In this document: one piece after another, positions 7,110 through 14,993 of the stretch
Position numbering within the stretch: the first letter of the stretch is position 1
How the letters are laid out: each line of letters begins with the position of its first letter
Assembly: GCA_937925515.1 (NCBI GenBank)
Contig: CALALP010000060.1
Coordinates: forward strand, 1 to 19,231
Length of the DNA: 19,231 nt
Direction of reading: 5' to 3'
Source: an uncultured Lachnoanaerobaculum sp.
GTDB lineage: Bacteria > Bacillota > Clostridia > Lachnospirales > Lachnospiraceae
The notes under the pieces: model-generated
Seen by the model: the letters and a program-made list of their open reading frames with translations, nothing else
Told to the model about the DNA's origin: nothing
The model's database searches: none
Made by a program: the position numbers and the translations under genes

Positions 7110-8435
7110 ATAAGTGATGCGATTTTAGATAAATATGATATAGAGCGTATACTTGGAAATGGTTTAAATGGAACTGTTTATCTTGCAAAGCATAAAAAAC
7201 TTGGAGTTTATAGAGCCATAAAGGCAGTCCCCTGCTCCTCACATTTATATGAAAAGCTGAAAAAAGAGGCAGGAATATTAAAATCACTTCGTAAAAAAGG
7301 CATACCTATAATTTATGATTTGGAAGAAAATGCACAAGGATTGTACTTAATAGAGGAGTACATACAAGGAGAAAACTTATATGACAGAATAAAAAATCTA
7401 GGTTCAATGAGAACCAAAGAAGTAATAAAGATTGCATTAGAACTATGTGAAATACTTGAATATTTACATAATCAAGAAATACCTATCTTACATTTAGATA
7501 TTCAACCTGCTAATCTTATTCTAAAAGATAAATCAATAAATCTAATTGATTTTGATCATTCCAAAACAAGTAGTAAAACAAATACTGACGGATATGGAAC
7601 TTATGGTTTTGCAGCACCTGAAGTATTCAATAATTCAGTAGTAGATGTTCGCACAGATATTTATTCATTAGGGGCAGTCATGTATTTTACTTTAACAGGC
7701 GAATTTTTAAAATCTAAAAATATAAAATTACCTGAGAGTGTAGGAGAACTTGCAGAAGTTATAAGCTTATGCCTAAGCAGTGATAAAGAAGAAAGATACG
7801 AAAGTATAAGCTCACTAAAAGAGGCACTTACTAAGCTTAGTTTAGAAGTTTCAGATGACTTAAATAGAATTGGTATTGTTTCTACGGCAAGAGGTTCAGG
7901 TACTACATTTATATCTATGGCACTTGCAAACTTTCTAAAAAATAAAAAATTGACAGTAGTCTTACATGAGAAAAATCTTTCAGCTCAGATGATAAATTTA
8001 GCTCTAAATGAAAAGTTAAAGTTTGATAATTATGGTTATTTTAAATATAAGGGTGTTATGATTTCGCCTGAACATTCAAAAGAGATAGAATTAAAGCAAC
8101 ATGATGCAGGAATATATATAGAAGACTATGGAGATGAATTAGAAAAAGCATTATTTGAAAACCCTGATATTTTGATTTTAGTATGTAGGAGCGAAAGTTG
8201 GCATACAAAAGAAAACTATCTTGCTATATCAAAAATTTATTCATCTATTAAAGCAAAGAGTTTTAAAAAAGTTTTCGTGGTATATAACCTATATAAAGAT
8301 AATACCAAAATAAAACTCTCAAGTTTAGTAGATAAAAAAGATTGCTTTAAATTTCCGTATCTCGAGAATCTAAAGACAAGTAAAATAGCCTTATTTGAAA
8401 CAATTTATAATTATTTTGTTATGGGGTTGAACTAA
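7110..8435 (+). CDS. Atypical Ser/Thr kinase fused to CpaE/TadZ-like P-loop domain, ATA start
   Basis: A 441-codon protein, counting from ATA at 7110. The N-terminal kinase domain begins SDAILDKYDIERILG, with the glycine loop GNGLNG (16-21) and the ATP-binding lysine Lys38 in AIKAV. The catalytic loop is HLDIQPAN (Asp130) in place of HRDLKPxN, and the metal-binding motif is DFD (Asp147) in place of DFG. FAAPE follows. The usual Arg and Lys of the catalytic loop are Leu and Gln, so activity may be altered. From about residue 254 comes a MinD/CpaE-like domain, IGIVSTARGSGTTF, whose Walker A lacks the usual lysine, as in CpaE/TadZ proteins. No ATG, GTG or TTG lies in frame before 7320, and a start at TTG 7320 would remove the whole ATP-binding lobe. 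AGGGGG at 7095-7100 is nine bases before the ATA. The gene may use a rare start, or carry a start-codon mutation or sequence error. It is probably a cytoplasmic signalling protein. Confidence 0.82.
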   Translation: MSDAILDKYDIERILGNGLNGTVYLAKHKKLGVYRAIKAVPCSSHLYEKLKKEAGILKSLRKKGIPIIYDLEENAQGLYLIEEYIQGENLYDRIKNLGSMRTKEVIKIALELCEILEYLHNQEIPILHLDIQPANLILKDKSINLIDFDHSKTSSKTNTDGYGTYGFAAPEVFNNSVVDVRTDIYSLGAVMYFTLTGEFLKSKNIKLPESVGELAEVISLCLSSDKEERYESISSLKEALTKLSLEVSDDLNRIGIVSTARGSGTTFISMALANFLKNKKLTVVLHEKNLSAQMINLALNEKLKFDNYGYFKYKGVMISPEHSKEIELKQHDAGIYIEDYGDELEKALFENPDILILVCRSESWHTKENYLAISKIYSSIKAKSFKKVFVVYNLYKDNTKIKLSSLVDKKDCFKFPYLENLKTSKIALFETIYNYFVMGLN

Positions 8436-8533
8436 TTTTATGAATAGTACTATATTTGTTGTTCTATATTGGAAAATAAAAAATATATTTATTCATTTAT
8501 TATCAGCTCACATGTAAAATTTAAGGAGTAGAT

Positions 8534-9100
8534 ATGTGGTTTACAAAAAATAGGGATTTAATACTGGAAAAAAGGATTTGTATAGGAATTGTAGCGACTT
8601 CAAGTGCAGTAGGACTAACACATACTGCAATACTTTTATATACATATCTTTCAAGTTTTTTGAAAAGAAAGACTGCATATATAGAGATGAAAGATATAGG
8701 TGGTTTTAATACAGAAAAACAAAATTTCTTTTTAAATCTGTCTATTGCTGAAATCGCTTATCTCAAAGAAAAAGGTTATAATTATATTATAATAGATTAT
8801 GGAAAACTTGACTCAAAAAATAGAGAGGATTTTTTAAGGTGTGATATAAGAATTATAATGACTTCATTGTCTGAATGGAAGATAAATGATTTTATAAATT
8901 TACTTGAAATGGAAGACAAAAGGATTTTAGATTCTTATGTATTTTTACATGCTTTTGGAGAAGATAAGATTAAAAGAAAAATAGAAAGAAGATATAAGAT
9001 AGATATAGTCAAGATTTTGTATTCGCAAAGTCCGTTTGTGGTTACGCAGGAAAATTATAAGGTTTTAACAAGTCTAGTGCAAAGACTCTCACTTTTTTAA
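8534..9100 (+). CDS. Degenerate CpaE/MinD-like P-loop protein, paralogue of kinase C-terminal domain
   Basis: A 188-residue soluble protein that aligns by eye with the C-terminal domain of the kinase before it. IGIVATSSAVGLTHTAI (about residues 18-33) matches IGIVSTARGSGTTFISM, and IIIDYGKL matches IYIEDYGDEL. Both then have a D-I-x-I strand and a conserved Trp (SESWHTKENY versus LSEWKINDF). The Walker A glycine-rich loop is lost, so ATP binding is doubtful and this looks like a pseudo-ATPase. It follows the kinase gene by about 100 bases, with AAGGAG before its ATG, and lies ahead of a strong terminator. A role as partner or scaffold of the kinase fusion is an inference from linkage and homology. 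Other Tad/Flp pilus genes are not in this window. Confidence 0.75.
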   Translation: MWFTKNRDLILEKRICIGIVATSSAVGLTHTAILLYTYLSSFLKRKTAYIEMKDIGGFNTEKQNFFLNLSIAEIAYLKEKGYNYIIIDYGKLDSKNREDFLRCDIRIIMTSLSEWKINDFINLLEMEDKRILDSYVFLHAFGEDKIKRKIERRYKIDIVKILYSQSPFVVTQENYKVLTSLVQRLSLF

Positions 9101-9159
9101 TACCACCACTTCTTAGAGTGTATCACATTATTTTACAAACAAATACATCGTATAAGTCT

Positions 9160-9201
9160 AAATAAGCTGTTATACTAAGAAATTAGAATAACAGCTTATT
9201 T
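9160..9201 (+). terminator. Intrinsic terminator of the kinase operon
   Basis: AAATAAGCTGTTAT (9160-9173) is perfectly complementary to ATAACAGCTTATTT (9188-9201), a 14-bp stem with a 14-base loop ending in T residues. It lies about 60 bases after the pseudo-ATPase stop codon. The A-run on the 5' side could also let it work on the opposite strand. Confidence 0.75.
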
Positions 9202-9291
9202 TAAAGTTATATTTATGCGTCATTATGGTGCTGTTGCAAAAGTAGATGAAAATCTACTATAGCTATAGTTCCCCTTTTTTTATATAAAATT

Positions 9292-9317
9292 AAAAAAACG
9301 GACTCCGAAGAATCCGT
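9292..9317 (-). terminator. Reverse-strand terminator with TTCG loop inside the IS remnant
   Basis: On the minus strand ACGGATTC-TTCG-GAGTCCGT forms an 8-bp stem (one G-U pair) with a TTCG tetraloop, followed by seven T residues. This is a textbook intrinsic terminator for transcription running leftwards. It lies just upstream of the transposase remnant, within the mobile element. Confidence 0.6.
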
Positions 9318-9338
9318 CACTTGTGGTACAATAAAGCT

Positions 9339-9488
9339 ATGAACTATAAAATAAAATACCAAAGGGATTATACCAAATTTGGCGAATTTTATCAACTAAT
9401 TTTACCATTAAGTTTTGAGAGGCATATTGCAAGTTTTAAAGGGCGTAACAGTTACAGTAAAACAGACCCAGATGCAACTGCAACATAG
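9339..9488 (+). pseudogene. IS1182-family transposase remnant, N-terminus fused to internal motif
   Basis: An open frame of 49 codons. The first 30 or so residues (MNYKIKYQRDYTKFGEFYQL...) match the start of IS1182-type transposases. They run straight into GRNSYSKTDPDAT, a motif normally found some hundreds of residues later in these enzymes, where it is followed by FMRMKED. The frame then ends in the right terminal sequence of the element. The middle and C-terminal parts, including most of the catalytic DDE core, are gone. Short GCAAC repeats at 9474-9478 and 9480-9484 mark the apparent junction. The family match is from recalled motifs. Confidence 0.7.
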
Positions 9489-9494
9489 CTAAAT

Positions 9495-9523
9495 TTGATA
9501 AAATGTCGATAAAAATATAGATT
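9495..9523 (+). promoter_or_regulatory. Possible promoter of the ABC exporter genes
   Basis: TTGATA (9495-9500) is followed at 15 or 17 bases by TATAGA (9516-9521) or TAGATT (9518-9523), immediately after the right end of the IS remnant and about 50 bases before the first exporter gene. Spacing or -10 match is imperfect, so this is tentative. Confidence 0.35.
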
Positions 9524-9574
9524 ATTATAGGAAATGGACGCTCAACCAAATATATAAAAAAGGAAAATTAATTT

Positions 9575-11365
9575 ATGCTTTTAGAAAAACGAAAATACAA
9601 GGGAATTGATGTTTTGAGTTTGTCTTTTAAAGTTGCTCCATTTGCAATGTTATTATATCTAGTTGTAATTATTGCAGATGCAGTTATTCCAACTACTATG
9701 ACAGCACTTGCAACAGCATTTTTTGTAGATACTGCTATTGCAATATTTAAAAATGAGAGAGCAGCAAATGAAATATATATCCCACTTATAGCATTAATAT
9801 CTACTGTTGGGCTTATAAACATTCTTTCAAGTATTCCTCAGCTTATAGAGTCAAAGATACAATTTGAGTTAGAGAGAAAATTAGTTCCTGAAATCTTAGA
9901 GGCGCAGGCAAAACTAGCTTATAAATATATTGAGGACGCAGAAAGCTTAGAATTAATTGAGATTGTATCTGATGAAATGCAGGAAACATTTTTAGACGGA
10001 ATAAGTGCTTATGGTACGATAATTAGAAGTGTTGTAGCCATTGTTTCCGTGCTTGGATTAGTTGTTACCAAAGTTTGGTGGTCAGCCCTTGTTGTTGGTT
10101 TAGCTAGTATTTTGATTTTTTTAATTTCTCTTTGGATGGGAAAAGAGAATTACAAGGCAAAGGTTCAGGTACAAAAGTATGAGAGAAGATACAGTTATTA
10201 TTCAGATGAAATACTTATAAACCGTGAGGCTATCGAGGAACGCACACTTTTCGGATACACAGATAAGATAGTTAAGCATTATCAAAAAGACTTTAATATC
10301 TCTGCTAAAATAGAGTTAAGAGTATTATTAAAAACAATTATAACAATGAAAGCTACTAATCTTTCATTAGTGATTATTATGTTTAGTACAGTATTTTCAC
10401 TTATAGATTCTTTTGTGGTAGGCAAAATCAGTGCAGGTATGTTTACAGGAATTATTACTGCACTTTTTGAGATGTCTGAAATACTTGGCTGGCAATTACA
10501 AACAGCAGTAAAAAATATTTCAGAGGCAAGGGAATATATGGAGGATTTGACTAAACTTTTAGCATTTGAAAATGTTGAGGGAGCAATAGATTTGCCTTGT
10601 GATAAAGAGTTTGAGTTTAAAAAGCTAGAGTTTAAAAATGTTAGATTTAAGTATCCTAAGCAAAATGAATATATCCTAGATAATATTTCATTTAAAATTG
10701 AACATGGCAAACATTATGCTTTTGTAGGTTCTAATGGAGTTGGAAAGACTACAATAACAAAACTACTTACAAGACTATATGAAGAATATGAGGGCGAAAT
10801 TCTAATAAATGATAGAGAACTTCACACTTATTCTATGCCTGAAATAAAGGCATTATTTTCAGTGGTATATCAGGATTTTGCACGTTATCAGATAACTTTG
10901 GAGGAAAACATTTTTCTTGGAAATATTAAAACAAAAGAAAATCAGGATATAGAAAAAGTAGCTTTAAAGGCAGGTCTTAAGGATACTATAGAAAAATTAC
11001 CTTATGGTATTAAGACATTTCTTGGAAAAATAAATGAAAATGGTGTAGATATTTCAGGGGGGCAATGGCAGAAAGTAGCCATTGCTCGCTCACTTTTAAG
11101 TACTGCCCCTATAAAAATATTAGATGAGCCTACATCAGCACTCGACCCAATAGCTGAAAATCAAATTTATCAGGATTTTGAAAATCTTATGAAAGATAAG
11201 ACTACGGTTTTTATAAGTCATAGACTAGGTTCTACTAAACTCGCAGATGAAATTTTAGTAATAGATAAGGGGAAAATCGCAGAAAGAGGAAATCATAGTG
11301 AACTTATGAAATTAAATGGGATTTATGCAAAGATGTTTGAGGTGCAAAGGAGTTGGTATCAGTGA
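9575..11365 (+). CDS. ABC exporter half-transporter, intact
   Basis: A 596-residue ABC exporter subunit with an N-terminal membrane domain (about residues 1-325, around six helices) and a C-terminal ATPase domain. The ATPase has Walker A GSNGVGKTT (Lys391), a Q-loop YQDF, signature ISGGQ (from Ser494), Walker B IKILDEP with catalytic Glu518, a D-loop SALD and H-loop His549 in ISHRLG. All motifs needed for ATP hydrolysis are present. AAAGGA precedes the ATG. It overlaps the next exporter gene by the GTGA arrangement, so the two almost certainly make a heterodimer. Substrates of such pairs include drugs, lipids and peptides; nothing nearby decides which. Confidence 0.92.
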   Translation: MLLEKRKYKGIDVLSLSFKVAPFAMLLYLVVIIADAVIPTTMTALATAFFVDTAIAIFKNERAANEIYIPLIALISTVGLINILSSIPQLIESKIQFELERKLVPEILEAQAKLAYKYIEDAESLELIEIVSDEMQETFLDGISAYGTIIRSVVAIVSVLGLVVTKVWWSALVVGLASILIFLISLWMGKENYKAKVQVQKYERRYSYYSDEILINREAIEERTLFGYTDKIVKHYQKDFNISAKIELRVLLKTIITMKATNLSLVIIMFSTVFSLIDSFVVGKISAGMFTGIITALFEMSEILGWQLQTAVKNISEAREYMEDLTKLLAFENVEGAIDLPCDKEFEFKKLEFKNVRFKYPKQNEYILDNISFKIEHGKHYAFVGSNGVGKTTITKLLTRLYEEYEGEILINDRELHTYSMPEIKALFSVVYQDFARYQITLEENIFLGNIKTKENQDIEKVALKAGLKDTIEKLPYGIKTFLGKINENGVDISGGQWQKVAIARSLLSTAPIKILDEPTSALDPIAENQIYQDFENLMKDKTTVFISHRLGSTKLADEILVIDKGKIAERGNHSELMKLNGIYAKMFEVQRSWYQ

Positions 11366-13125
11366 AAAATATAATAGCTATTATACTTAGAAACTCAGTT
11401 GAATATTTTAAAAAGTCTAAGGGCTTGGGTATATTAGAACAGATAATTGCAGTTTTTCGTGCTTTATCTTGGGTGCTTGGAATATTTGTAACACAAAAAC
11501 TATTTGATACAATAACAAATCTAAGAGAGAAATCAAAAATTATATATTATCTTGGCTTTCTTACCATAGTTATAATTATGCAACAAATATTAAATGGAGT
11601 AGGTCAGTATCTTTTTAGTAAAGTATCTTATAGCAATATGGGAATGTTTATGGTTGAGTTTCAGAAAAAACTTGGTAAAATATCAGCTGAAAATTTTGAA
11701 GATACAAAGTTTTTAGATAATGTAAATAAGGCTAAGGAATGTTTAGAGTATGAGAGCCTTGGGCATTTTGCCTCTATATGCTTACAGGTTATAACTTATT
11801 ATCTAGTGTTTTTCTTATCAACAGGGGGATATTTATTTTTATTATCTCCCATACTTTTAGTGTTAATACTTATTGCATTTATTCCTGCATTTTTTTCACA
11901 AGTAGTTCAAGCAAGAATTTTTGTAGAATTAGAGGAAGAAAATGCACCACTTCGACGTAAATACGAATATTATAAAAAGACAATTACAGGTAGAGAGTTT
12001 TACAAGGAAACTCGCTTATTAGGAGGCTTTAATTTTTTTTATAAGCTATTTACTAATACATTAAAAGCTATAACTCAAAAAACATGGAAAACAAAATGTA
12101 AAATATTTATGTTACATTTCCTACTTGATATAGTAACTTTCATCGGACTAGGGATATCTATTTTTATTTTATTTCGTTTAGTTATGGTAGGAGATATTAG
12201 CATTGGTATGTTTGTTTCTGTCTTTGTGGCATTATCACAAATCTTTGCTATTGTGGAGGAAATTGTATCAGAACATCTTAGTAAGGGGAGCGAAATCTTA
12301 GGTCAAGTAGCAAATTTCTATAAACTAATGGATATGAGTGAAGTTATTGGAGAAGAAAAAGAAACTGACTTTACTAAGGGAATTGTAGCAAAAAATGTAG
12401 ATTTTACTTATCCAATGCGAGATGAAAAAGCATTAAATGATATAACACTTACTATAAAAAAAGGAGAAACAGTTGCTATTGTAGGTGAAAATGGTGCAGG
12501 CAAATCTACTTTAGTTAGAGTACTTACAGGCTTATATACCCCAAAACTAGGCGAAGTCTATATTGGAGGAATAGATACTAAACTAGCACATTCAAATTCG
12601 ATTTTTAAAAAAGTTTCAGGAGTGTTTCAACATTTCCAAAGATATAAAATGACCTTAGCTGAAAATGTAAGCATTAGTGATACTAAGACTATGGTAGATA
12701 CAGATAGAGTCAAACTAAGTCTTAAAGAGTCTGAATTTAATAATGAAAAAATCAAATTAGATACCATGCTTTCCCCTGAATTTAACGGTGTTGATTTGTC
12801 AGGGGGGCAGTGGCAAAGAGTAGCAATAGCAAGAGGAATTTATAGAAAAAATGAGTTCATAGTTTTAGATGAACCGACTGCTGCGATAGACCCTATTGAG
12901 GAGGCAAGACTATATAATCAGTTTAGAAACTTAACCAAAGGAAAATGTGCTATTTTGGTTACACATCGTCTAGGTTAAGTAAAGCTTGCCGAAAAAATAG
13001 TAGTTATGGATAGGGGCAAAATAAAGGAGTTTGGAACGCATGAAGAATTGATTGCACAAAGGGGAAAGTACTATAAAATGTGGATAGCACAGGCGAAATG
13101 GTATGAAAATAGAAAACTTGAATAG
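11362..13125 (+). pseudogene. ABC exporter half-transporter interrupted by one in-frame TAA
   Basis: The second exporter subunit. The best start is GTG at 11362, which overlaps the TGA of the previous gene and has AAAGGAG at about 11346-11352. The membrane domain is followed by Walker A GENGAGKST (Lys381), Q-loop FQHFQRY, signature LSGGQ (from Ser480), Walker B FIVLDEP (Glu504) and H-loop His535. The frame stops at TAA 12976-12978 directly after THRLG. The same frame then continues VKLAEKIVVMDRGKIKEFG... for another 48 codons to TAG at 13123. The intact neighbour reads HRLGSTKLADEILVIDKGKI at the same place, so the TAA sits where Ser is expected: one base change, TCA to TAA. The truncated 538-residue product keeps every ATPase motif but loses the end of the nucleotide-binding domain, so function is uncertain. 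A sequencing error or suppressed stop is also possible. Confidence 0.85.
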
Positions 13126-13176
13126 TAATAAAGATTATTTGTAAAAAATTCTGAATTTATATCTTGTAAATTAATG

Positions 13177-13206
13177 TTGTATTGTTTATTTCACATATTT
13201 TATAAT
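13177..13206 (+). promoter_or_regulatory. Likely promoter of the sugar uptake operon
   Basis: TTGTAT (13177-13182) and a perfect TATAAT (13201-13206) are 18 bases apart. This lies in the 324-base gap between the exporter pseudogene and the binding-protein gene, and would give a leader of about 235 bases. The rest of the gap is very AT-rich and holds a small ATTGC-A5-GCAAT hairpin (13220-13234) and the palindrome at 13362-13380. Other promoter-like words occur in such AT-rich DNA, so this is the best of several candidates. Confidence 0.4.
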
Positions 13207-13361
13207 TATATTGTGAATGATTGCAAAAAGCAATATTTATAAAATAAAAAGCAATTTATATATAGCTTAATCGGCATTATAAAATTATACTTATGGAGTA
13301 ATGAGTTTTAAAAATATTGTAATATTAAAGTTTATCTAAATTAAAAAAAATATAGGATAAC

Positions 13362-13380
13362 TTTAAGTTTTAAACTTAAA
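13362..13380. promoter_or_regulatory. AT-only palindrome, possible operator
   Basis: TTTAAGTTT and AAACTTAAA form 9-base inverted repeats around one T, about 70 bases upstream of the binding-protein start. Its symmetry fits a dimeric repressor site controlling the sugar operon. It contains only two G/C pairs, so chance symmetry in AT-rich DNA is a real alternative. Confidence 0.3.
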
Positions 13381-13449
13381 ATTTTAGCTTTATAGCAGTT
13401 TTACTTCTATAAAGTTGGATTAGCAATAAAAAACAAGGAGGAGTATACT

Positions 13450-14868
13450 ATGAATAAGAAAGTATTACTAGGTTTAAGTGGTCTTATGGCACTTTCTCTT
13501 GCAGCTTGTAGTGGTGGTGCAAAAACTGAAACAACAAAGGCAGAGGAAACAAAAGCAGAAGAAACTACAAAGGCAGGCGAATCTAAGGCAGAGGAAACTA
13601 CAAAAGCCGATGCAAAGACTGATGATAAATCAGGAAAAACCTTAAAGCTTTCAGGTCTTGACGGTGGATATGGTAAAGCAGGTTGGGAGGCAGTTGCAGC
13701 AGAGTTTGAAAAGGAAACAGGAGTTAAGGTAGAGCTTACTCTCGAAAAAAATATTGCTGAAACTTTAAGACCTGTACTTACTTCAGGTAAAAATATTCCT
13801 GACCTTATCTATTTATCAGTAGGTTCAGAGGGAAAACTTACAGATACAATGATAAGTGAAAAACAGATAGCAGATATTAGTGATGTACTTGATATGCAGA
13901 TTCCGGGAGAAAATGCTACTGTTAAGCAGAAGATAATTCCGGGATTTACAGATGCACTTACTTCATCACCTTATGGGGACGGTAAATTATATTTAGCACC
14001 TATTAACTACTCACCATGTGGACTTTTCTACAATGCAGGTCTTTTTGAGGCTAAGGGTTGGGAAGTACCTAAGACTTGGGACGAGATGTGGGCTTTAGGA
14101 GATAAGGCAAAGGCAGAGGGCATTGCATTATTCACATATCCTACAACAGGTTACTTTGATGCATTCTTTAGTGCTTTATTAAATGAAACAGCAGGTCCTG
14201 CAAACTATACAAAACTTATGAATTATGATGCCGGTACTTGGGAGTTACCTGAGGTTAAAGAGGCATTTGAAATAGTAGGAAAACTTGCAGAATATACAGA
14301 AGAAAATACTGTTGCAAATGCAAACAAAGACGGTTTTACAAAGAATCAGCAACTTATATTAGAAAACAAGGCATTATTTATACCTAATGGTACATGGCTA
14401 CCCGGAGAAATGGCTGATGCACCTCGTGCAGACGGTTTTAAGTGGGGCTTTACAGCACTTCCTGCTGTTAAAGACGGTGGCGATAGATATTCTACAACTT
14501 TTGTAGAGCAGATTTATATACCTGAGGCGGCTCAAAATAAAGATCTTGCTGAGCAGTTTATAGCATTCCTTTATTCAGATAAGGCAGTTGAATTATTCTA
14601 TAAGAATTCTAAGGCAACTATTCCTACAACTAATGCATCTTCATTTATTGCAGCAGATGATGAGAATAAATTATTCTATTCAGTATATGATACAGGAGCA
14701 AAGGCAAATGCAGTTGGTTTTGCAGCAAAAGAGGCAATAGAGGGTGTAGACCTTACAAGTGCTGAGGGAATACTTTATGGAACAGTAAATTCAGTTGTTA
14801 CAAAGAATAAAACAGTTGATGATTGGTATAATGCAGTAATAGAGGCAGTTAAGAAATACAATAAATAG
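13450..14868 (+). CDS. Sugar ABC transporter substrate-binding lipoprotein
   Basis: A 472-residue family 1 extracellular solute-binding protein. The signal peptide ends in the lipobox LAAC, with Cys20 as the lipidated residue, so it is tethered outside the membrane. Residues about 25-60 form a low-complexity Thr/Lys/Glu linker with repeated AEETTKA, common in Lachnospiraceae lipoproteins. The mature domain begins KTLKLSGLDGGYGKAGWEAV and includes FYNAGLFEAKGWEVPKTWDEM, typical of sugar-binding members. AAGGAGGAG gives a strong ribosome binding site. It is followed by a hairpin and then two permease genes and a GH112 phosphorylase. The most likely ligand is therefore galacto-N-biose, lacto-N-biose or a related galactoside; this is inferred from context. 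The general style is also like the N-acetylglucosamine/chitobiose-binding NgcE group. Confidence 0.92.
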   Translation: MNKKVLLGLSGLMALSLAACSGGAKTETTKAEETKAEETTKAGESKAEETTKADAKTDDKSGKTLKLSGLDGGYGKAGWEAVAAEFEKETGVKVELTLEKNIAETLRPVLTSGKNIPDLIYLSVGSEGKLTDTMISEKQIADISDVLDMQIPGENATVKQKIIPGFTDALTSSPYGDGKLYLAPINYSPCGLFYNAGLFEAKGWEVPKTWDEMWALGDKAKAEGIALFTYPTTGYFDAFFSALLNETAGPANYTKLMNYDAGTWELPEVKEAFEIVGKLAEYTEENTVANANKDGFTKNQQLILENKALFIPNGTWLPGEMADAPRADGFKWGFTALPAVKDGGDRYSTTFVEQIYIPEAAQNKDLAEQFIAFLYSDKAVELFYKNSKATIPTTNASSFIAADDENKLFYSVYDTGAKANAVGFAAKEAIEGVDLTSAEGILYGTVNSVVTKNKTVDDWYNAVIEAVKKYNK

Positions 14869-14921
14869 TTTCTAAAATAAATTTGTAATTATATCAGATT
14901 TGATTTATAGTAAATGTTATG

Positions 14922-14961
14922 AAATGGGAAGAAACTATAAAAATGTGTTTCTTCCCATTTT
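14922..14961 (+). terminator. Hairpin between binding-protein and permease genes
   Basis: AAATGGGAAGAAAC (14922-14935) pairs perfectly with GTTTCTTCCCATTT (14947-14960), a 14-bp stem with an 11-base loop and a short T-rich end. Placed between the binding-protein and permease genes, it probably works as a partial terminator or mRNA stabiliser that gives more binding protein than permease, a common arrangement in such operons. Confidence 0.65.
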
Positions 14962-14993
14962 AAGTTAAAACTCTAAACTAGAAAGGGGGAAAT

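Larger units (their letters stand above)
9227..9490 (+). mobile_element. Internally deleted IS1182-type insertion sequence (MITE-like)
   Basis: The left end GGTGCTGTTGCAAAAG (from 9227) resembles an insertion sequence terminal repeat. The right end TGCAACATAGC (9479-9489) holds the complementary TGCAACA. Inside are a small hairpin with a GAAA loop (9241-9258), a reverse-strand terminator, an extended -10 element TGGTACAAT (9324-9332) and a short open frame joining the start and an internal motif of an IS1182-family transposase. The element is about 265 bases rather than the roughly 1.5-1.8 kb of an intact copy, so it cannot encode transposase. It may be mobilisable in trans. The exact ends and target-site duplication cannot be fixed here. 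Confidence 0.7.

Noticed and set aside
7320..7322. TTG as start of the kinase gene
   Set aside because: It would delete the glycine loop and the ATP-binding lysine that are clearly encoded in frame upstream, and no good ribosome binding site precedes it.
8436..8533. Long-range inverted repeats (ATGAATA/TATTCAT) between the kinase and pseudo-ATPase genes
   Set aside because: Arms are short and AT-only with a long loop, as expected by chance in this composition.
9213..9395. Minus-strand 60-codon frame across the IS remnant
   Set aside because: It overlaps terminal sequence, two hairpins and the transposase remnant on the other strand and resembles no protein I know.
11353..11355. TTG as start of the second ABC exporter gene
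   Set aside because: It directly abuts the AAAGGAG ribosome binding site; GTG at 11362 has proper spacing and overlaps the upstream stop codon.
12976..12978. Programmed readthrough or recoding at the TAA in the second ABC exporter
   Set aside because: TAA in front of GTAAAG has no known recoding context, and a simple Ser TCA to TAA change explains it; kept only as a remote alternative.
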